DNA of 64,000 bases from Limibacillus halophilus (GCF_014191775.1 NZ_JACHXA010000003.1:310001-374000); one strand, 5' to 3'. Shown: positions 1-8,953, counted from the stretch's first letter. Notes: a model not told the origin generated them from the letters alone. Translations and numbers: made by a program.

Positions 1-373
1 CGACACCCTTCAGGCGTCCGATGACCAGAAATCCCAGAAAGACGATCGCCGCGAGCCACGTAAAGGCGGTCGCGCCGAGCATCTTCCCCCAAGTCATCTG
101 CCATGCGCCCATGGAGGAGAGCCGCTGCCAATCCCATGTGGCGCCGCGCAACTCGCTGGCCAAACCCGATGCCGCGCGTCTGGTTCCCCACAGGATAGCG
201 GTCAAAAAGAAGCCGATCTTGCCGGTCAGTGTATAACCCTCGGAGAGGTCGGTGATGCTACCGCCCGCTTCCAGGAGAGCCACAAGAAGGCCAGCCAGAA
301 CCGCGAGGCCGATCAGGCGTGACGTACTGATCTCCAACCAAAGATTGCGGCGAAACTCGGGATTCAACATCAT
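1..373 (-). CDS. ABC transporter permease subunit, partial (N-terminal part only)
   Basis: The reading frame starts MMLNPEFRRNLWLEISTSRL and stays open to the window edge, so only about 124 N-terminal residues are visible. It has a hydrophobic stretch right after the start (LIGLAVLAGLLVALL) and more near residues 45-60 and 100-115, as in a multi-pass membrane protein. Its ATG overlaps the stop of the upstream ATP-binding gene (ATGA), which strongly suggests translational coupling and one ABC transporter. The substrate cannot be told. The family is inferred from context and membrane segments, not from a diagnostic motif. Confidence 0.7.
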   Translation of the reverse strand, partial: MMLNPEFRRNLWLEISTSRLIGLAVLAGLLVALLEAGGSITDLSEGYTLTGKIGFFLTAILWGTRRAASGLASELRGATWDWQRLSSMGAWQMTWGKMLGATAFTWLAAIVFLGFLVIGRLKGV

Positions 374-1341
374 GACCGCACCTCCTTGGATGACCCGCCG
401 GCCCTTTCCCGAACAAGGCGCTCACGGTAGAGGCTTTGCAAGTCAGCCTCTCGAACCGCAAACTCGCTGACCTTGCAATCGGCGGCCAGGAGCCCGGCCA
501 AAAGCGCGTGGCGAGCCTGCTGATCCGCCGGGATACGGACCAATGCCGAAAGCGTGTCGGCTCCACGAACAACCGCACCGGCCTGCTCGGCGAGGAGCCC
601 CTGGAGGAGGTCGCCAAAATTTTCCTTCGGCTCGGACAGCGTAATCTGCAGCGCCACGGTCCCGGCAGCCTCGCCCTCGTCGTCCTCGACCCGCCTATGC
701 TCGATCAAGCGGCCGTCGGATAGCAGCAGCATTTCGGTCGCATAGTCCGAAAGTTCGGCCAGAATGTGAGAGGAAACCAAAAAGGTCATGCCGTCATCGC
801 GCAAACCGCGCAGCAACGTTGACAAGTCGTCGCGCGCTTCGGGGTCCAGGCCGGAGGCAGGCTCGTCGAGGATCACGAACCGGGGATCGTGCAGGATCGC
901 CTGGGCAATGCCCAGGCGCTGGCGAAGTCCGCGTGATAGCGTACCGGCCGCCTGATCCAGCCGATCGGATAGGCCGACACGTTCGGCGGCTTTCAGGGTC
1001 GCCTTTTCGGCCTCAGCCATCGTCATGCCCTGGGATAGGCCCCGATAAAGCAAGCAGCGGCGCACCGTGAGTTGCTCATAAACCCCGAAAAAATCGGAAA
1101 GGTAACCGAGGAAGCGGTGACAGTGCCGGGGGTCTTCGCTCAAATCGACGCCTTCGATCACCACACGTCCGGCCGAGGGGCGTTCCAGTGCGGCAAGGCA
1201 GCGCATCAAGGTTGTTTTACCCGCGCCATTCGGACCGACGAGGGCCGTAATAGCGCCCGGCTCCAGTGTAAAGCTTACGCCGTGCAAAGCCCGATTGCCC
1301 GGGTAGTCGAAAACCAGTCCCTCCACGGTCAGCAAGGCCAT
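370..1341 (-). CDS. ABC transporter ATP-binding protein
   Basis: A 323-residue ABC ATPase. Walker A (GPNGAGKT) lies near residue 36, the signature LSRGLRQRLGIAQAI near 135, and Walker B with the D-loop (FVILDEPASGLDP) near 155, followed by the switch His in VSSHIL. After the roughly 220-residue ATPase core comes a C-terminal domain of about 100 residues, typical of exporter-type ATPases that pair with a separate permease. The permease follows with a 4-base overlap. The XRE gene lies just upstream on the same strand. The substrate is unknown, and drug, lipid or copper-type (NosF-like) export are all possible. Confidence 0.9.
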   Translation of the reverse strand: MALLTVEGLVFDYPGNRALHGVSFTLEPGAITALVGPNGAGKTTLMRCLAALERPSAGRVVIEGVDLSEDPRHCHRFLGYLSDFFGVYEQLTVRRCLLYRGLSQGMTMAEAEKATLKAAERVGLSDRLDQAAGTLSRGLRQRLGIAQAILHDPRFVILDEPASGLDPEARDDLSTLLRGLRDDGMTFLVSSHILAELSDYATEMLLLSDGRLIEHRRVEDDEGEAAGTVALQITLSEPKENFGDLLQGLLAEQAGAVVRGADTLSALVRIPADQQARHALLAGLLAADCKVSEFAVREADLQSLYRERLVRERAGGSSKEVRS

Positions 1342-1365
1342 ACCGGAACTCCCTACATCAACGCG

Positions 1366-1707
1366 TTAACCGACGCGCTGGGTTAACTGGTCCAGGGTCC
1401 GTTCCGCCTCGCTCAATTGCTGGCGCAAGGTCTCGACCATGCCACGAATCTCACGGCTTTCATTGGAACCGCTGTCGGACGGTGCGCCGTCGCTACCGCC
1501 ACTCAACAGCCAGTTCACACTGACATTCAGGATGCCCGCAAGCACCATGAGCTTGTTGGCGCGCACATCTCCCCTATCCGCTTCCCAAGCCCTAACCGTA
1601 TCGGGTTTGACGCCTAGCTTGCGTGCGAGCAACGTCACGGAAATCTCCATCCTTTCCCGCGATTGCTTGATTCGGCTGCCAAGCGTTTCGGCCGATTCCT
1701 TAGTCAT
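1366..1707 (-). CDS. XRE-family helix-turn-helix transcriptional regulator
   Basis: A 113-residue protein with an N-terminal HTH_3 domain at about residues 10-70 (LGSRIKQSRERMEISVTLLA, then VKPDTVRAWEADRGDVRANK). The DNA-binding half is followed by an acidic linker and a short C-terminal heptad-like helix (ETLRQQLSEAERTLDQL) that probably dimerises. It lies 24 bases upstream of the ABC ATPase on the same strand, so it may be co-transcribed with and control the transporter. No ligand domain is present. Confidence 0.85.
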   Translation of the reverse strand: MTKESAETLGSRIKQSRERMEISVTLLARKLGVKPDTVRAWEADRGDVRANKLMVLAGILNVSVNWLLSGGSDGAPSDSGSNESREIRGMVETLRQQLSEAERTLDQLTQRVG

Positions 1708-1746
1708 ATCAACTCCTGTTCGTTTGATGATTTGTGGTTCCTCGCT

Positions 1747-1785
1747 AAAAAAACAATGACGGCGCAGATCACTACGCCGTCATTG
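1747..1785 (-). terminator. Rho-independent terminator after the dehydrogenase gene
   Basis: A perfect 11-bp stem (CAATGACGGCG with CGCCGTCATTG, loop of 10) is followed, in the minus-strand direction, by an uninterrupted run of seven T. It lies 28 bases past the stop of the gabD-like gene and before the XRE gene, so it separates the two transcription units. Confidence 0.9.
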
Positions 1786-1812
1786 CGCAAACCGAACCGC
1801 AAAAGGAAGCGA

Positions 1813-3288
1813 TTACACGCCGCCCATGCAAAGGTACTTAATCTCCACGAAGTCATCGATGCCGTACTTCGAGCCTTCACGGCCCACGCCGGATTCCTTG
1901 ACCCCGCCAAACGGCGCTACTTCGGTTGAAATAATACCGGTATTGATACCGACAATGCCGTACTCAACGGCCTCGGCAACACGCCAGACGCGCCCGATAT
2001 CGCGTGAATAGAAGTAAGCAGCGAGACCGAACTCGGTATCGTTTGCCATGGCGATCACATCGGCTTCCGTCTCGAACTTGAAGAGCGGTGCAACGGGCCC
2101 GAAGGTCTCTTCGCGCGCGACCGCCATGTCCTGGGTCACGCCCGTCAGAATGGTCGGCTCGAAGAAACTCAGACCAAGCGCATGACGCTTGCCGCCAAAA
2201 ACAACCTTGGCGCCTTTGGAAACCGCATCGGCGATGTGCTCTTCGACCTTCTGAACCGCAGGTTCATCGATCAACGGGCCCTGCGCGACGCCTGCTTCCA
2301 TGCCGTTGCCGACCTTAATCTTGGCCGCAGCGGCGGCAAGCTTCTCGGCGAAAACGTCATAGACACCCGCCTGCACGTATATGCGATTCGCACAAACGCA
2401 GGTCTGACCAGCGTTACGATACTTGGACGCGATGGCGCCCTCTACCGCCGCATCGATATCGGCGTCGTCGAATACGATGAAGGGTGCGTTGCCGCCCAGC
2501 TCCATACCGACTTTCTTCACAGTGTCGGCACATTGCTTCATCAACAGTTTGCCGATCTCGGTGGAGCCGGTGAAAGTCAGCTTCCTGACGATTGGATTGG
2601 CGGTCAATTCGCCACCGATCGCGCGGGCAGAGCCGGTCACGACACTGATTACACCTTTGGGGATACCGGCCCGTTCGGCAAGTTCGGCCATGGCCAGCGC
2701 CGAATAGGGTGTCTGCGAGGCTGGTTTGATCACGATGGTGCAGCCCGCGGCCAGCGCAGGACCGGCCTTACGCGTGATCATTGCGTTCGGGAAGTTCCAG
2801 GGCGTGATAGCCGCCACAACGCCGATAGGCTGCTTGATCACGACGATTCGCTTGTCGGCTTGGTGTCCCGGCACGACATCGCCATAAAGACGCTTGGCTT
2901 CTTCAGCAAACCATTCGATGAAACTGGCGCCATAGGCGATCTCACCTTTGGCTTCGGCAAAGGGCTTCCCTTGCTCAAGCGTCAGAATTTGCGCCAGATC
3001 GTCCTGGTGCTGCATCATCAGATCAAACCACTTGCGCAGGATTTGGGCGCGCTCCTTTGCGGTCTTCGAACGCCATGCGGGTAACGCTGCGTTGGCTGCT
3101 TCGACAGCGCGGCGGGTTTCTGCTTCACCCATCTTGGGAACGGTGCCTAGCGTTTTGCCGGTCGCGGGATTGTTAACCTCGATGGTGCTCCCATCGTCGG
3201 CATCCACCCAGGCGCCGTCGATGAAACACTGCTGACGGAACAGCTTGGGGTCGCCCAGCTTCAGGGCGCCTGCCGAATCCAATGGCAT
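1813..3288 (-). CDS. gabD: NAD(P)-dependent succinate-semialdehyde dehydrogenase
   Basis: An aldehyde dehydrogenase of 491 residues, the usual GabD length. The start at 3288 (MPLDSAGALKLGDP) is chosen because it has a strong ribosome site (TAAGGAGG) 8 bases upstream. An in-frame start 60 bases further out lacks one. Visible motifs are ITPWNFP near residue 161 (cofactor binding), FTGSTEIGK near 239, catalytic Glu263 in MELGGNAPF, and the nucleophile Cys297 in NAGQTCVCANR. The second Cys two residues later is common in this subfamily. Expected reaction: succinate semialdehyde to succinate, as in GABA or polyamine breakdown. Close relatives act on glutarate semialdehyde, so the exact substrate is inferred. 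A strong terminator follows. Confidence 0.88.
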   Translation of the reverse strand: MPLDSAGALKLGDPKLFRQQCFIDGAWVDADDGSTIEVNNPATGKTLGTVPKMGEAETRRAVEAANAALPAWRSKTAKERAQILRKWFDLMMQHQDDLAQILTLEQGKPFAEAKGEIAYGASFIEWFAEEAKRLYGDVVPGHQADKRIVVIKQPIGVVAAITPWNFPNAMITRKAGPALAAGCTIVIKPASQTPYSALAMAELAERAGIPKGVISVVTGSARAIGGELTANPIVRKLTFTGSTEIGKLLMKQCADTVKKVGMELGGNAPFIVFDDADIDAAVEGAIASKYRNAGQTCVCANRIYVQAGVYDVFAEKLAAAAAKIKVGNGMEAGVAQGPLIDEPAVQKVEEHIADAVSKGAKVVFGGKRHALGLSFFEPTILTGVTQDMAVAREETFGPVAPLFKFETEADVIAMANDTEFGLAAYFYSRDIGRVWRVAEAVEYGIVGINTGIISTEVAPFGGVKESGVGREGSKYGIDDFVEIKYLCMGGV

Positions 3289-3412
3289 GAGAAAGTCCTC
3301 CTTACAGAAATGTCGTGGCGAGGCCGTTCGCCTCGCATCAGTGAACAATGTGGTATCAGGTGGCGCAGATACTACCCCCGTAATCCCACGACTGCCAGTG
3401 TGGCTTTAAATA

Positions 3413-3431
3413 TTTTACCAGGTAAAACCTG
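3413..3431. promoter_or_regulatory. Overlapping palindromes upstream of gabD, candidate operator
   Basis: TTTTACCAGGTAAAA (3413-3427) is a perfect 7+1+7 palindrome. Sharing its right half is CAGGTAAAACCTG (3419-3431), a perfect 5+3+5 palindrome. The pair sits just past the stop of the cysteine hydrolase gene and about 125 bases before the gabD start. GGTA/TACC cores are typical of GntR-family operators, but no GntR gene is in the window, so the role as an operator is an inference. Confidence 0.4.
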
Positions 3432-3433
3432 CG

Positions 3434-4033
3434 TCAATCGACGACGTCTGTGGCGCTCCGAGCAATGATGGCAAAGCGATCACTCAACGCGGCGAGTTCG
3501 GCTTGGTGCAAAGTCTCGGCCGCGACGACGCCGCCCTGACCGTCCGGCAAATCCCGTGTCGCGCAAGCCGGCGCGACAACGGTCGTGGAATAGCCCAGAT
3601 CCAGTGCGGCGCGGGCCGTTGAGCTGACACACATATGCGTCATGAACCCAGCGATTATCAGGTTTTTCTGTTCCCGCTTTTTCAACTCTGCATCCAGGCT
3701 GGTCCCGGCAAAAGCGTTGGGCAAACCTTTGGTGATGCGAATCTCACCCTTTAGCGCTGCTACTTCATCGCAAAGGTCATAGTTCTTGGTTTCCGGATCG
3801 AAAAGCCCTCCGGGACGCCCCTTGTGCTGCACATGGATGATCGTGCTGCCAGCTGATCTGGCCGCGCCCAGCAAGGCGGCACAGGCTTCCAAGGCCGGAC
3901 CTATGCGAGTCAGTGGCAGATGCCCGTCCAGATACTCTCTTTGCGCGTCGATCAGCAGCAGCACCGATTGGCTTACCTTCAAAGGCTCCTGAGACGCCCC
4001 GGCGAGCTGCAATAGCGTTTTCGCAATGACCAT
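3434..4033 (-). CDS. Isochorismatase-like cysteine hydrolase
   Basis: A 199-residue protein of the isochorismatase/nicotinamidase fold. The catalytic triad is visible: Asp29 in LLLIDAQREY, Lys102 in RITKGLPNAF, and nucleophile Cys135 in GFMTHMCVSSTARAA. Such enzymes hydrolyse amides, carbamoyl compounds or vinyl ethers. The substrate here is not evident. It starts 12 bases after the folD-like gene on the same strand, so the two are very likely co-transcribed. The gabD promoter region follows. Confidence 0.88.
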   Translation of the reverse strand: MVIAKTLLQLAGASQEPLKVSQSVLLLIDAQREYLDGHLPLTRIGPALEACAALLGAARSAGSTIIHVQHKGRPGGLFDPETKNYDLCDEVAALKGEIRITKGLPNAFAGTSLDAELKKREQKNLIIAGFMTHMCVSSTARAALDLGYSTTVVAPACATRDLPDGQGGVVAAETLHQAELAALSDRFAIIARSATDVVD

Positions 4034-4045
4034 GCTTTCAATCCT

Positions 4046-5005
4046 CTATTCGGCGACAGGTGCGACGGCGGGCGCGCAAGGTGTGAAACCGCCTCGAAAA
4101 GCACGCTCGTAATGCCCGCGCTGCAGCTTCGCTGCGGTGACAAGATTTCGAAGAAGAATGGACACGGTTACGGGTCCGACACCCCCTGGAACCGGCGTGA
4201 TCCAGCCGGCGACGTCGTAGCAACTATCGTAATCTGCGTCGCCGACCACGCGCGTCCCTCCGTCGGGCAAATCGATCTGATTAATGCCGATATCGATCAC
4301 GGCAGCGCCCGGCTTGATCATGTTCCCTGTAACCAACCCCGGCTTGCCGACAGCGACGAAGACCGCGTCGGCTTGACGGGAGTGAACCTGCAGGTTTCGG
4401 GTCATGTGGTGGCAGACCGTGACCGTCGCGCCCTCGCTCATGAGCAAAAAAGCGATGGGCTTGCCGACAATCTCAGAGTGCCCGATCACGACGACCTCCA
4501 ACCCTTGAAGACGCAAGCCGGTGTGCTTGAGCATCTCGACCGCCGCGACGGAAGTGCAGGGACCCATTACGAGGTCGTTGTAGACAATGTTGCCGATGGA
4601 CGCCGGGTGCATGCCCTCCACATCCTTGAAGGGGTGTACCGCACCCTGCAGTTCCTTGATGAGAAGGTGGTCGGGAACCGGCCGCTGGATGATGATGCCG
4701 GTGACGCGCGGATCTGCGTTCAATGCGGCAATTGCCGCCAGGACCTCCGCTCGCGTGGCCTCTGCGGGAAACAGTTTCTGCTCGAAGGCTATGCCCAGCT
4801 TCTCGGCGACGCGTTGCTGGTTACGGATATAGATCATGGCCGCATCGGTATCGCCCACGGCAATGGAAATAAGGCGCGGCGGCCAGCCGGCATCGGCCAA
4901 AGCGCGCGCTTCTCTCGCTACCTCCGCGCGGATGCCTTCGCCGATCACCCTGCCGTCCAGAATCTTGTGATCGACAGGTGTCTTCCTCGCCTCGCTCAAG
5001 GCCAT
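4046..5005 (-). CDS. folD: FolD-like methylenetetrahydrofolate dehydrogenase, active site altered
   Basis: A 319-residue FolD homologue, somewhat longer than the usual 280-300. It has the NAD(P)-binding motif VVVIGHSEIVGKPIAFLL and the C-terminal signature TPVPGGVGPVTVSILL. Two active-site positions differ from the norm. The catalytic lysine of the YVxxK motif is replaced by Gln63 (MIYIRNQQRVAEKLGI), and the DVDG aspartate is Glu130 (KDVEG). The following glutamine (IIIQRPVP, Gln107) is kept but its QLPLP context is not. In characterised FolD that lysine is needed for the cyclohydrolase step. This protein may therefore be dehydrogenase-only or act on another folate or substrate. It forms an operon with the cysteine hydrolase downstream. 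A normal folD elsewhere in the genome is expected. Confidence 0.85.
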   Translation of the reverse strand: MALSEARKTPVDHKILDGRVIGEGIRAEVAREARALADAGWPPRLISIAVGDTDAAMIYIRNQQRVAEKLGIAFEQKLFPAEATRAEVLAAIAALNADPRVTGIIIQRPVPDHLLIKELQGAVHPFKDVEGMHPASIGNIVYNDLVMGPCTSVAAVEMLKHTGLRLQGLEVVVIGHSEIVGKPIAFLLMSEGATVTVCHHMTRNLQVHSRQADAVFVAVGKPGLVTGNMIKPGAAVIDIGINQIDLPDGGTRVVGDADYDSCYDVAGWITPVPGGVGPVTVSILLRNLVTAAKLQRGHYERAFRGGFTPCAPAVAPVAE

Positions 5006-5079
5006 CTCATCCTCCGGAGCTATTCACTAGGTCGCAGAGGCTGTACCGCAAATCCCTTCGAGAGAAAAGGGACCACCTG

Positions 5080-5724
5080 TCACCCAACCCTTTCAAACCA
5101 GTCGGCGAGGCGGCGCCGGTCTGTCGATTGCCGCTCGAACCAAGCCTCTACGTTGCCAAGTTCGGCCGTTCGGTTCTGGCTGAGTTTCTTGTGGGCGTGC
5201 GCCTCGATGATACGGCAGCGCAACCCCGCGATCATTTTCTTGAGGCCTGCAACGTAGTCGTCAGGAGCATCGCTCAACTCCCAATCCGATCCCACGTCGC
5301 CCTCAAAAGCGGCCACTTGTCGGACCAGCAAGGGCTCCAACTCGTCATCCGGGATGATCTCGATCTGGACCAGAAATTGACTTGCGACATAATTCCAGGT
5401 CGGCACGACCTTGCCGCTCGCCTTTTTCTCGTCGTAGACCGACGGCGAAAGATATCCATCAGCGGCGTTGAACACCACGCGCGCCGTCACCGGGCCCTGC
5501 CGCGCCTCGGCAAACAGCGGGTTTGAGCGCAACAGGTGCGCATAGAGATAAGGGCCGGAATCTTCCTGTGCGGTTATAAAGGGCAAAAAAACAACCGTCG
5601 GCACTTCGGCCTGCTGAAAAAAGACATTGGCGAAGCGAACCGTCTCCGCGATCGCCAAGGCATCGCCGAGATCATCGCTGTGGAACAGTTTCGGTGGATA
5701 AATCGGCACCGGGCCCTCCCTCAT
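5080..5724 (-). CDS. PaiB-like FMN-binding protein
   Basis: A 214-residue protein of the PaiB/FMN-binding split-barrel family. The start IYPPKLFHSDD, the middle GYLSPSVYDEKK and the motif KVVPTWNYVASQ match the family pattern (YxPxxF, YxSPSWY, VPTWNY). The C-terminal half (FEGDVGSDWELSDAPDDYVA, then a helix ending at an Arg/Glu-rich tail) is also typical. In Bacillus the family is called a protease-synthesis regulator, but most members are plain flavin-binding proteins, so regulation here is not supported. It lies 21 bases after glmS on the same strand and may be a tail gene of that operon. Confidence 0.8.
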   Translation of the reverse strand: MREGPVPIYPPKLFHSDDLGDALAIAETVRFANVFFQQAEVPTVVFLPFITAQEDSGPYLYAHLLRSNPLFAEARQGPVTARVVFNAADGYLSPSVYDEKKASGKVVPTWNYVASQFLVQIEIIPDDELEPLLVRQVAAFEGDVGSDWELSDAPDDYVAGLKKMIAGLRCRIIEAHAHKKLSQNRTAELGNVEAWFERQSTDRRRLADWFERVG

Positions 5725-5745
5725 CCTGAAAGACGAAACGGGAGC

Positions 5746-7569
5746 CTACTCCACGGTTACGGACTTCGCTAGATTGCGCGGCTGGTCCACATCGGTCCCC
5801 TTTGCAACTGCGGTATGATAGGCCAGCAATTGGACCGGCAACGCATAGAGGATCGGCGCCACGAAGGGATCGACCTTTGGCAGTTCGATGCGATGGGCTA
5901 CACCGTCGCTGGCCTGCGCCAGCCCCTCCGCATCAGACAGCAGAATCACACGGCCACCACGCGCAACGACTTCCTCGACATTGGAAAGCGTCTTGGTCAG
6001 AAGCGGCCCCGATGGCGCGCAGACCACGACCGGCACAAGATCGTCGATCAGCGCAATAGGGCCGTGCTTCAGCTCACCGGCGGCGTAACCCTCGGCATGG
6101 ATGTAGCTGATCTCCTTCAGCTTCAACGCACCCTCCAGCGCCAGCGGATAGAGACTGCCGCGCGCCATGTAGAGCACGTCCCGTGCCTCCGCCAACTCCT
6201 GGGCGATGCCAATGAATTGTGCGTCCATCGCCAAAACCTCGGCGGCGCGCTGCGGCACTTCCAACAAGGCTTCCGACAGGGCGGCCTCCCGATTGGCGGT
6301 CAAACTGCCTTTCGCGCGGCCAATGGCCAGTGTCAGGCAGGCCAGCACTACCAGTTGCGTCGTGAAGGCCTTGGTTGAGGCAACACCGATCTCCGGACCG
6401 GCGAGCGTTGGCAAAACCGCGTTGGATTCCCTGGCGATAATACTTTCGGGAACGTTTACAACGGACAGGATATGTTGGCCTTCGGCCTTGGCGTAGCGCA
6501 ATGCCGCCAGGGTATCGATGGTTTCCCCCGACTGGGATATGAAGAGCGCTGCTCCGCCTTCGGGTAACGGCGCCTCCCGGTAGCGCAACTCAGAGGCAAC
6601 ATCGATTTCAACCGGCTGCCGGGCAATTTGCTCCAGCCAGTACTTAGCGACAAGCCCGGCAATATAGGCGGTACCGCAAGCCGAGATCGTCAGGCGTGGC
6701 AGGTTCCCGAGATCGCAGGAGACTTCCGGCAAAGCGACCCGCCGTTTGAGCGGATCAACATAGCTGGTCAAGGTATCTCCGATAACCGCAGGCTGCTCGA
6801 AAATCTCCTTTTGCATGAAATGGCGATAGCCGCCCTTGCCAATCAATGCGCCGGAGACCGCCGTCCGCTTGACCGGACGCTCCACCACGCTTCCTTGCGC
6901 ATCCCGTACCTCGGCCCCATTGCCGGACAGGATTGCCCAGTCACCCTCCTCCAGATAGCAAATTCGGTCGGTCAATGGCGCCAACGCCAAAGCGTCGGAG
7001 CCAAGAAACATCTCGCCGTCGCCATAGCCAACCGCCAAGGGGCTGCCGCGACGCGCGCCGATCATCAAGTCATGCTGCCCGGAGAAAATAATCGCCAATG
7101 AAAAAGCGCCCTCCAGGCGATGCAGCGTTTCGGCCGTCGCCGCCACCGGGTCCAGCCCCGCCTTCAAACCCTGGCTCAGCAGGTGAGCGATGACCTCTGT
7201 ATCGGTCTCGGTCTCGAAACTTTGCCCGTCCCCTTCCAGCGCACGGCGGAGGTCACGGAAGTTCTCGATGATGCCGTTGTGAACGACGGCAACCTGCGGC
7301 GTCATATGCGGATGGGCGTTTGTCTCGTTGGGGCGGCCATGGGTCGCCCAGCGGGTGTGGCCAATCCCTGTCGTACCCTCAATGGGCTTCTTCTCCATGA
7401 CGGCCGCCAGGTTCTTTAGCTTTCCCTCGGCGCGGCGACGGTCAATTCCCGTACCGACCAAGGTAGCGACGCCGGCTGAATCGTAGCCCCGATACTCCAA
7501 GCGTTTCAGTCCGTCCAGCAGCAACGGGCCGACCGGGCTCTTGCCGATAATTCCGATGATGCCGCACAT
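5746..7569 (-). CDS. glmS: Glutamine--fructose-6-phosphate aminotransferase (isomerizing)
   Basis: A full-length (607 residues) GlmS. The mature nucleophile is Cys2 (MCGIIGIIGK). The glutaminase domain covers about residues 1-240, with the conserved GIGHTRWATHG. Two SIS isomerase domains follow, with ISACGTAYIAG and SQSGETIDT in the first, SYIHAEGYAAGELKHGPIAL in the second, and the C-terminal DQPRNLAKSVTVE loop that closes the active site. It makes glucosamine-6-phosphate for peptidoglycan and LPS. It follows glmU by 7 bases, the usual pairing. No glmS ribozyme or sRNA-like leader is seen, and the gap is too short for one. Confidence 0.98.
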   Translation of the reverse strand: MCGIIGIIGKSPVGPLLLDGLKRLEYRGYDSAGVATLVGTGIDRRRAEGKLKNLAAVMEKKPIEGTTGIGHTRWATHGRPNETNAHPHMTPQVAVVHNGIIENFRDLRRALEGDGQSFETETDTEVIAHLLSQGLKAGLDPVAATAETLHRLEGAFSLAIIFSGQHDLMIGARRGSPLAVGYGDGEMFLGSDALALAPLTDRICYLEEGDWAILSGNGAEVRDAQGSVVERPVKRTAVSGALIGKGGYRHFMQKEIFEQPAVIGDTLTSYVDPLKRRVALPEVSCDLGNLPRLTISACGTAYIAGLVAKYWLEQIARQPVEIDVASELRYREAPLPEGGAALFISQSGETIDTLAALRYAKAEGQHILSVVNVPESIIARESNAVLPTLAGPEIGVASTKAFTTQLVVLACLTLAIGRAKGSLTANREAALSEALLEVPQRAAEVLAMDAQFIGIAQELAEARDVLYMARGSLYPLALEGALKLKEISYIHAEGYAAGELKHGPIALIDDLVPVVVCAPSGPLLTKTLSNVEEVVARGGRVILLSDAEGLAQASDGVAHRIELPKVDPFVAPILYALPVQLLAYHTAVAKGTDVDQPRNLAKSVTVE

Positions 7570-7576
7570 GGGCCGT

Positions 7577-8953
7577 CTATTCCTTCCCGCTCTTGTTATC
7601 GGGTTTCCGGTGGGTTTCGCGGTAACGCCGGGCGCCCTCCTTGATCCGCTTGGCCGGCGCGCGCGTCACGATAAGTTCGTCATCGGCAATCTCGCCGCCC
7701 ACGGTGCTGCCGGCACCGACGATGGCACCCTTGCCGATCGTCGCCGGGGCGACCAAGGCCGCGTTTGAACCGATAAAGGCACCCGCGCCGATCTCGGTTC
7801 GGTGCTTGGCGAAACCATCGTAGTTGCAGGTGATGGCGCCCGCACCGATGTTCGCGCCACTGCCAATCGTCGCATCTCCCAAATAAGCGAGATGATTGGC
7901 CTTTGCCCCCGCCTCCAATGTCGTGTTCTTGGTTTCGACGAAGTTGCCGATGCGCGCACCCTCACCGATCAGCGAGCCCTCACGGATACGGGCAAAGGGT
8001 CCCACGACGGCATTGCGGGCAATCTCGGCCTTTTCGATATGACTGAAGGCGCGTATCCGCGCGCCGCCGCGCACGATAACACCAGGGCCGAAAACCACGT
8101 TGGCCTCCACCACCGCATCAGGCTCCAAAATCGTATCCGCCTGCAGGTATACGCTATCGGGATGTTCGAGCGTCGCGCCAGCCGTCAATGCTGCCTGCCG
8201 CAACCGCTGTTGCATAACGCTTTCGGCCGCCGCCAGTTCGGCGCGGGAATTGACCCCTTGAACCTCTTCTTCCGGAGCCAGAGCCACCGCCACGCGCTGT
8301 CCCGCGCCCACGGCCATTTCGAAAACCTCCGGCAGGAAATACTCCTTTTTGCTGTTGTCGTTCCGAAGGTCGCCCAGCAGATCGAACAAAAGATCGGCGT
8401 CGCCCATCAACAATCCGGCATTGCATAGATCGATAGCGCGCGTGGCTGCGTCGGCCTCTACCGCCTCGACCACCCGCAACAGGTTGCCGGCGGTGTCCAG
8501 TACAATGCGGCCATAGGCACCCGGATCGCGCGCCCTGAACGCGAGCGCCGCCAAAGCCGCACCCTGCCGCGCTTTCGCCGCGCACAGCGCCGCAAGCGTA
8601 TCGGCGGTAATCAGCGGCGTGTCGCCATAGACCACCAGCACCTGGCCTTTCCAGTTCCGCAACTGGGCATGGGCACAACGCAACGCATGTCCGGTCCCCA
8701 GGCGATCTTCCTGCACCACGCAGGTGTGCGGCTGGACGGCGGCCTGCAATGCCTCCATCTCCGGGCCGATCACGACGACGATCCGGTCCGGCGCCAAAGG
8801 CTCCAACGCCTGCAGCACATGCCCGATCATCGGCCGTCCCGCCAAAGGATGCAGCACCTTCGGCAGGTCCGAGTTCATGCGTGTGCCTTTGCCCGCCGCC
8901 AACACAACCACGGCAAGCTCAGCCCCTTTGCAAATTTCCGCTTCAACAGTCAT
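7577..8953 (-). CDS. glmU: Bifunctional N-acetylglucosamine-1-phosphate uridyltransferase / glucosamine-1-phosphate acetyltransferase
   Basis: The start at 8953 (MTVEAEICKGAELAVVVLAA) gives 458 residues, the usual GlmU size. A longer frame reaching 9193 overlaps the divergent gph gene and is not used. The uridyltransferase domain begins with LAAGKGTRMNSDLPKVLHPL. The C-terminal half is a left-handed beta-helix of hexapeptide repeats, including the acetyl-CoA-site stretch ANHLAYLGDATIGSGANIGA and the ITCNYDG motif. It acetylates GlcN-1-P and makes UDP-GlcNAc. It is transcribed ahead of glmS. The 185-base gap to gph must hold divergent promoters, but no clear -35/-10 pair was picked out. Confidence 0.97.
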   Translation of the reverse strand: MTVEAEICKGAELAVVVLAAGKGTRMNSDLPKVLHPLAGRPMIGHVLQALEPLAPDRIVVVIGPEMEALQAAVQPHTCVVQEDRLGTGHALRCAHAQLRNWKGQVLVVYGDTPLITADTLAALCAAKARQGAALAALAFRARDPGAYGRIVLDTAGNLLRVVEAVEADAATRAIDLCNAGLLMGDADLLFDLLGDLRNDNSKKEYFLPEVFEMAVGAGQRVAVALAPEEEVQGVNSRAELAAAESVMQQRLRQAALTAGATLEHPDSVYLQADTILEPDAVVEANVVFGPGVIVRGGARIRAFSHIEKAEIARNAVVGPFARIREGSLIGEGARIGNFVETKNTTLEAGAKANHLAYLGDATIGSGANIGAGAITCNYDGFAKHRTEIGAGAFIGSNAALVAPATIGKGAIVGAGSTVGGEIADDELIVTRAPAKRIKEGARRYRETHRKPDNKSGKE

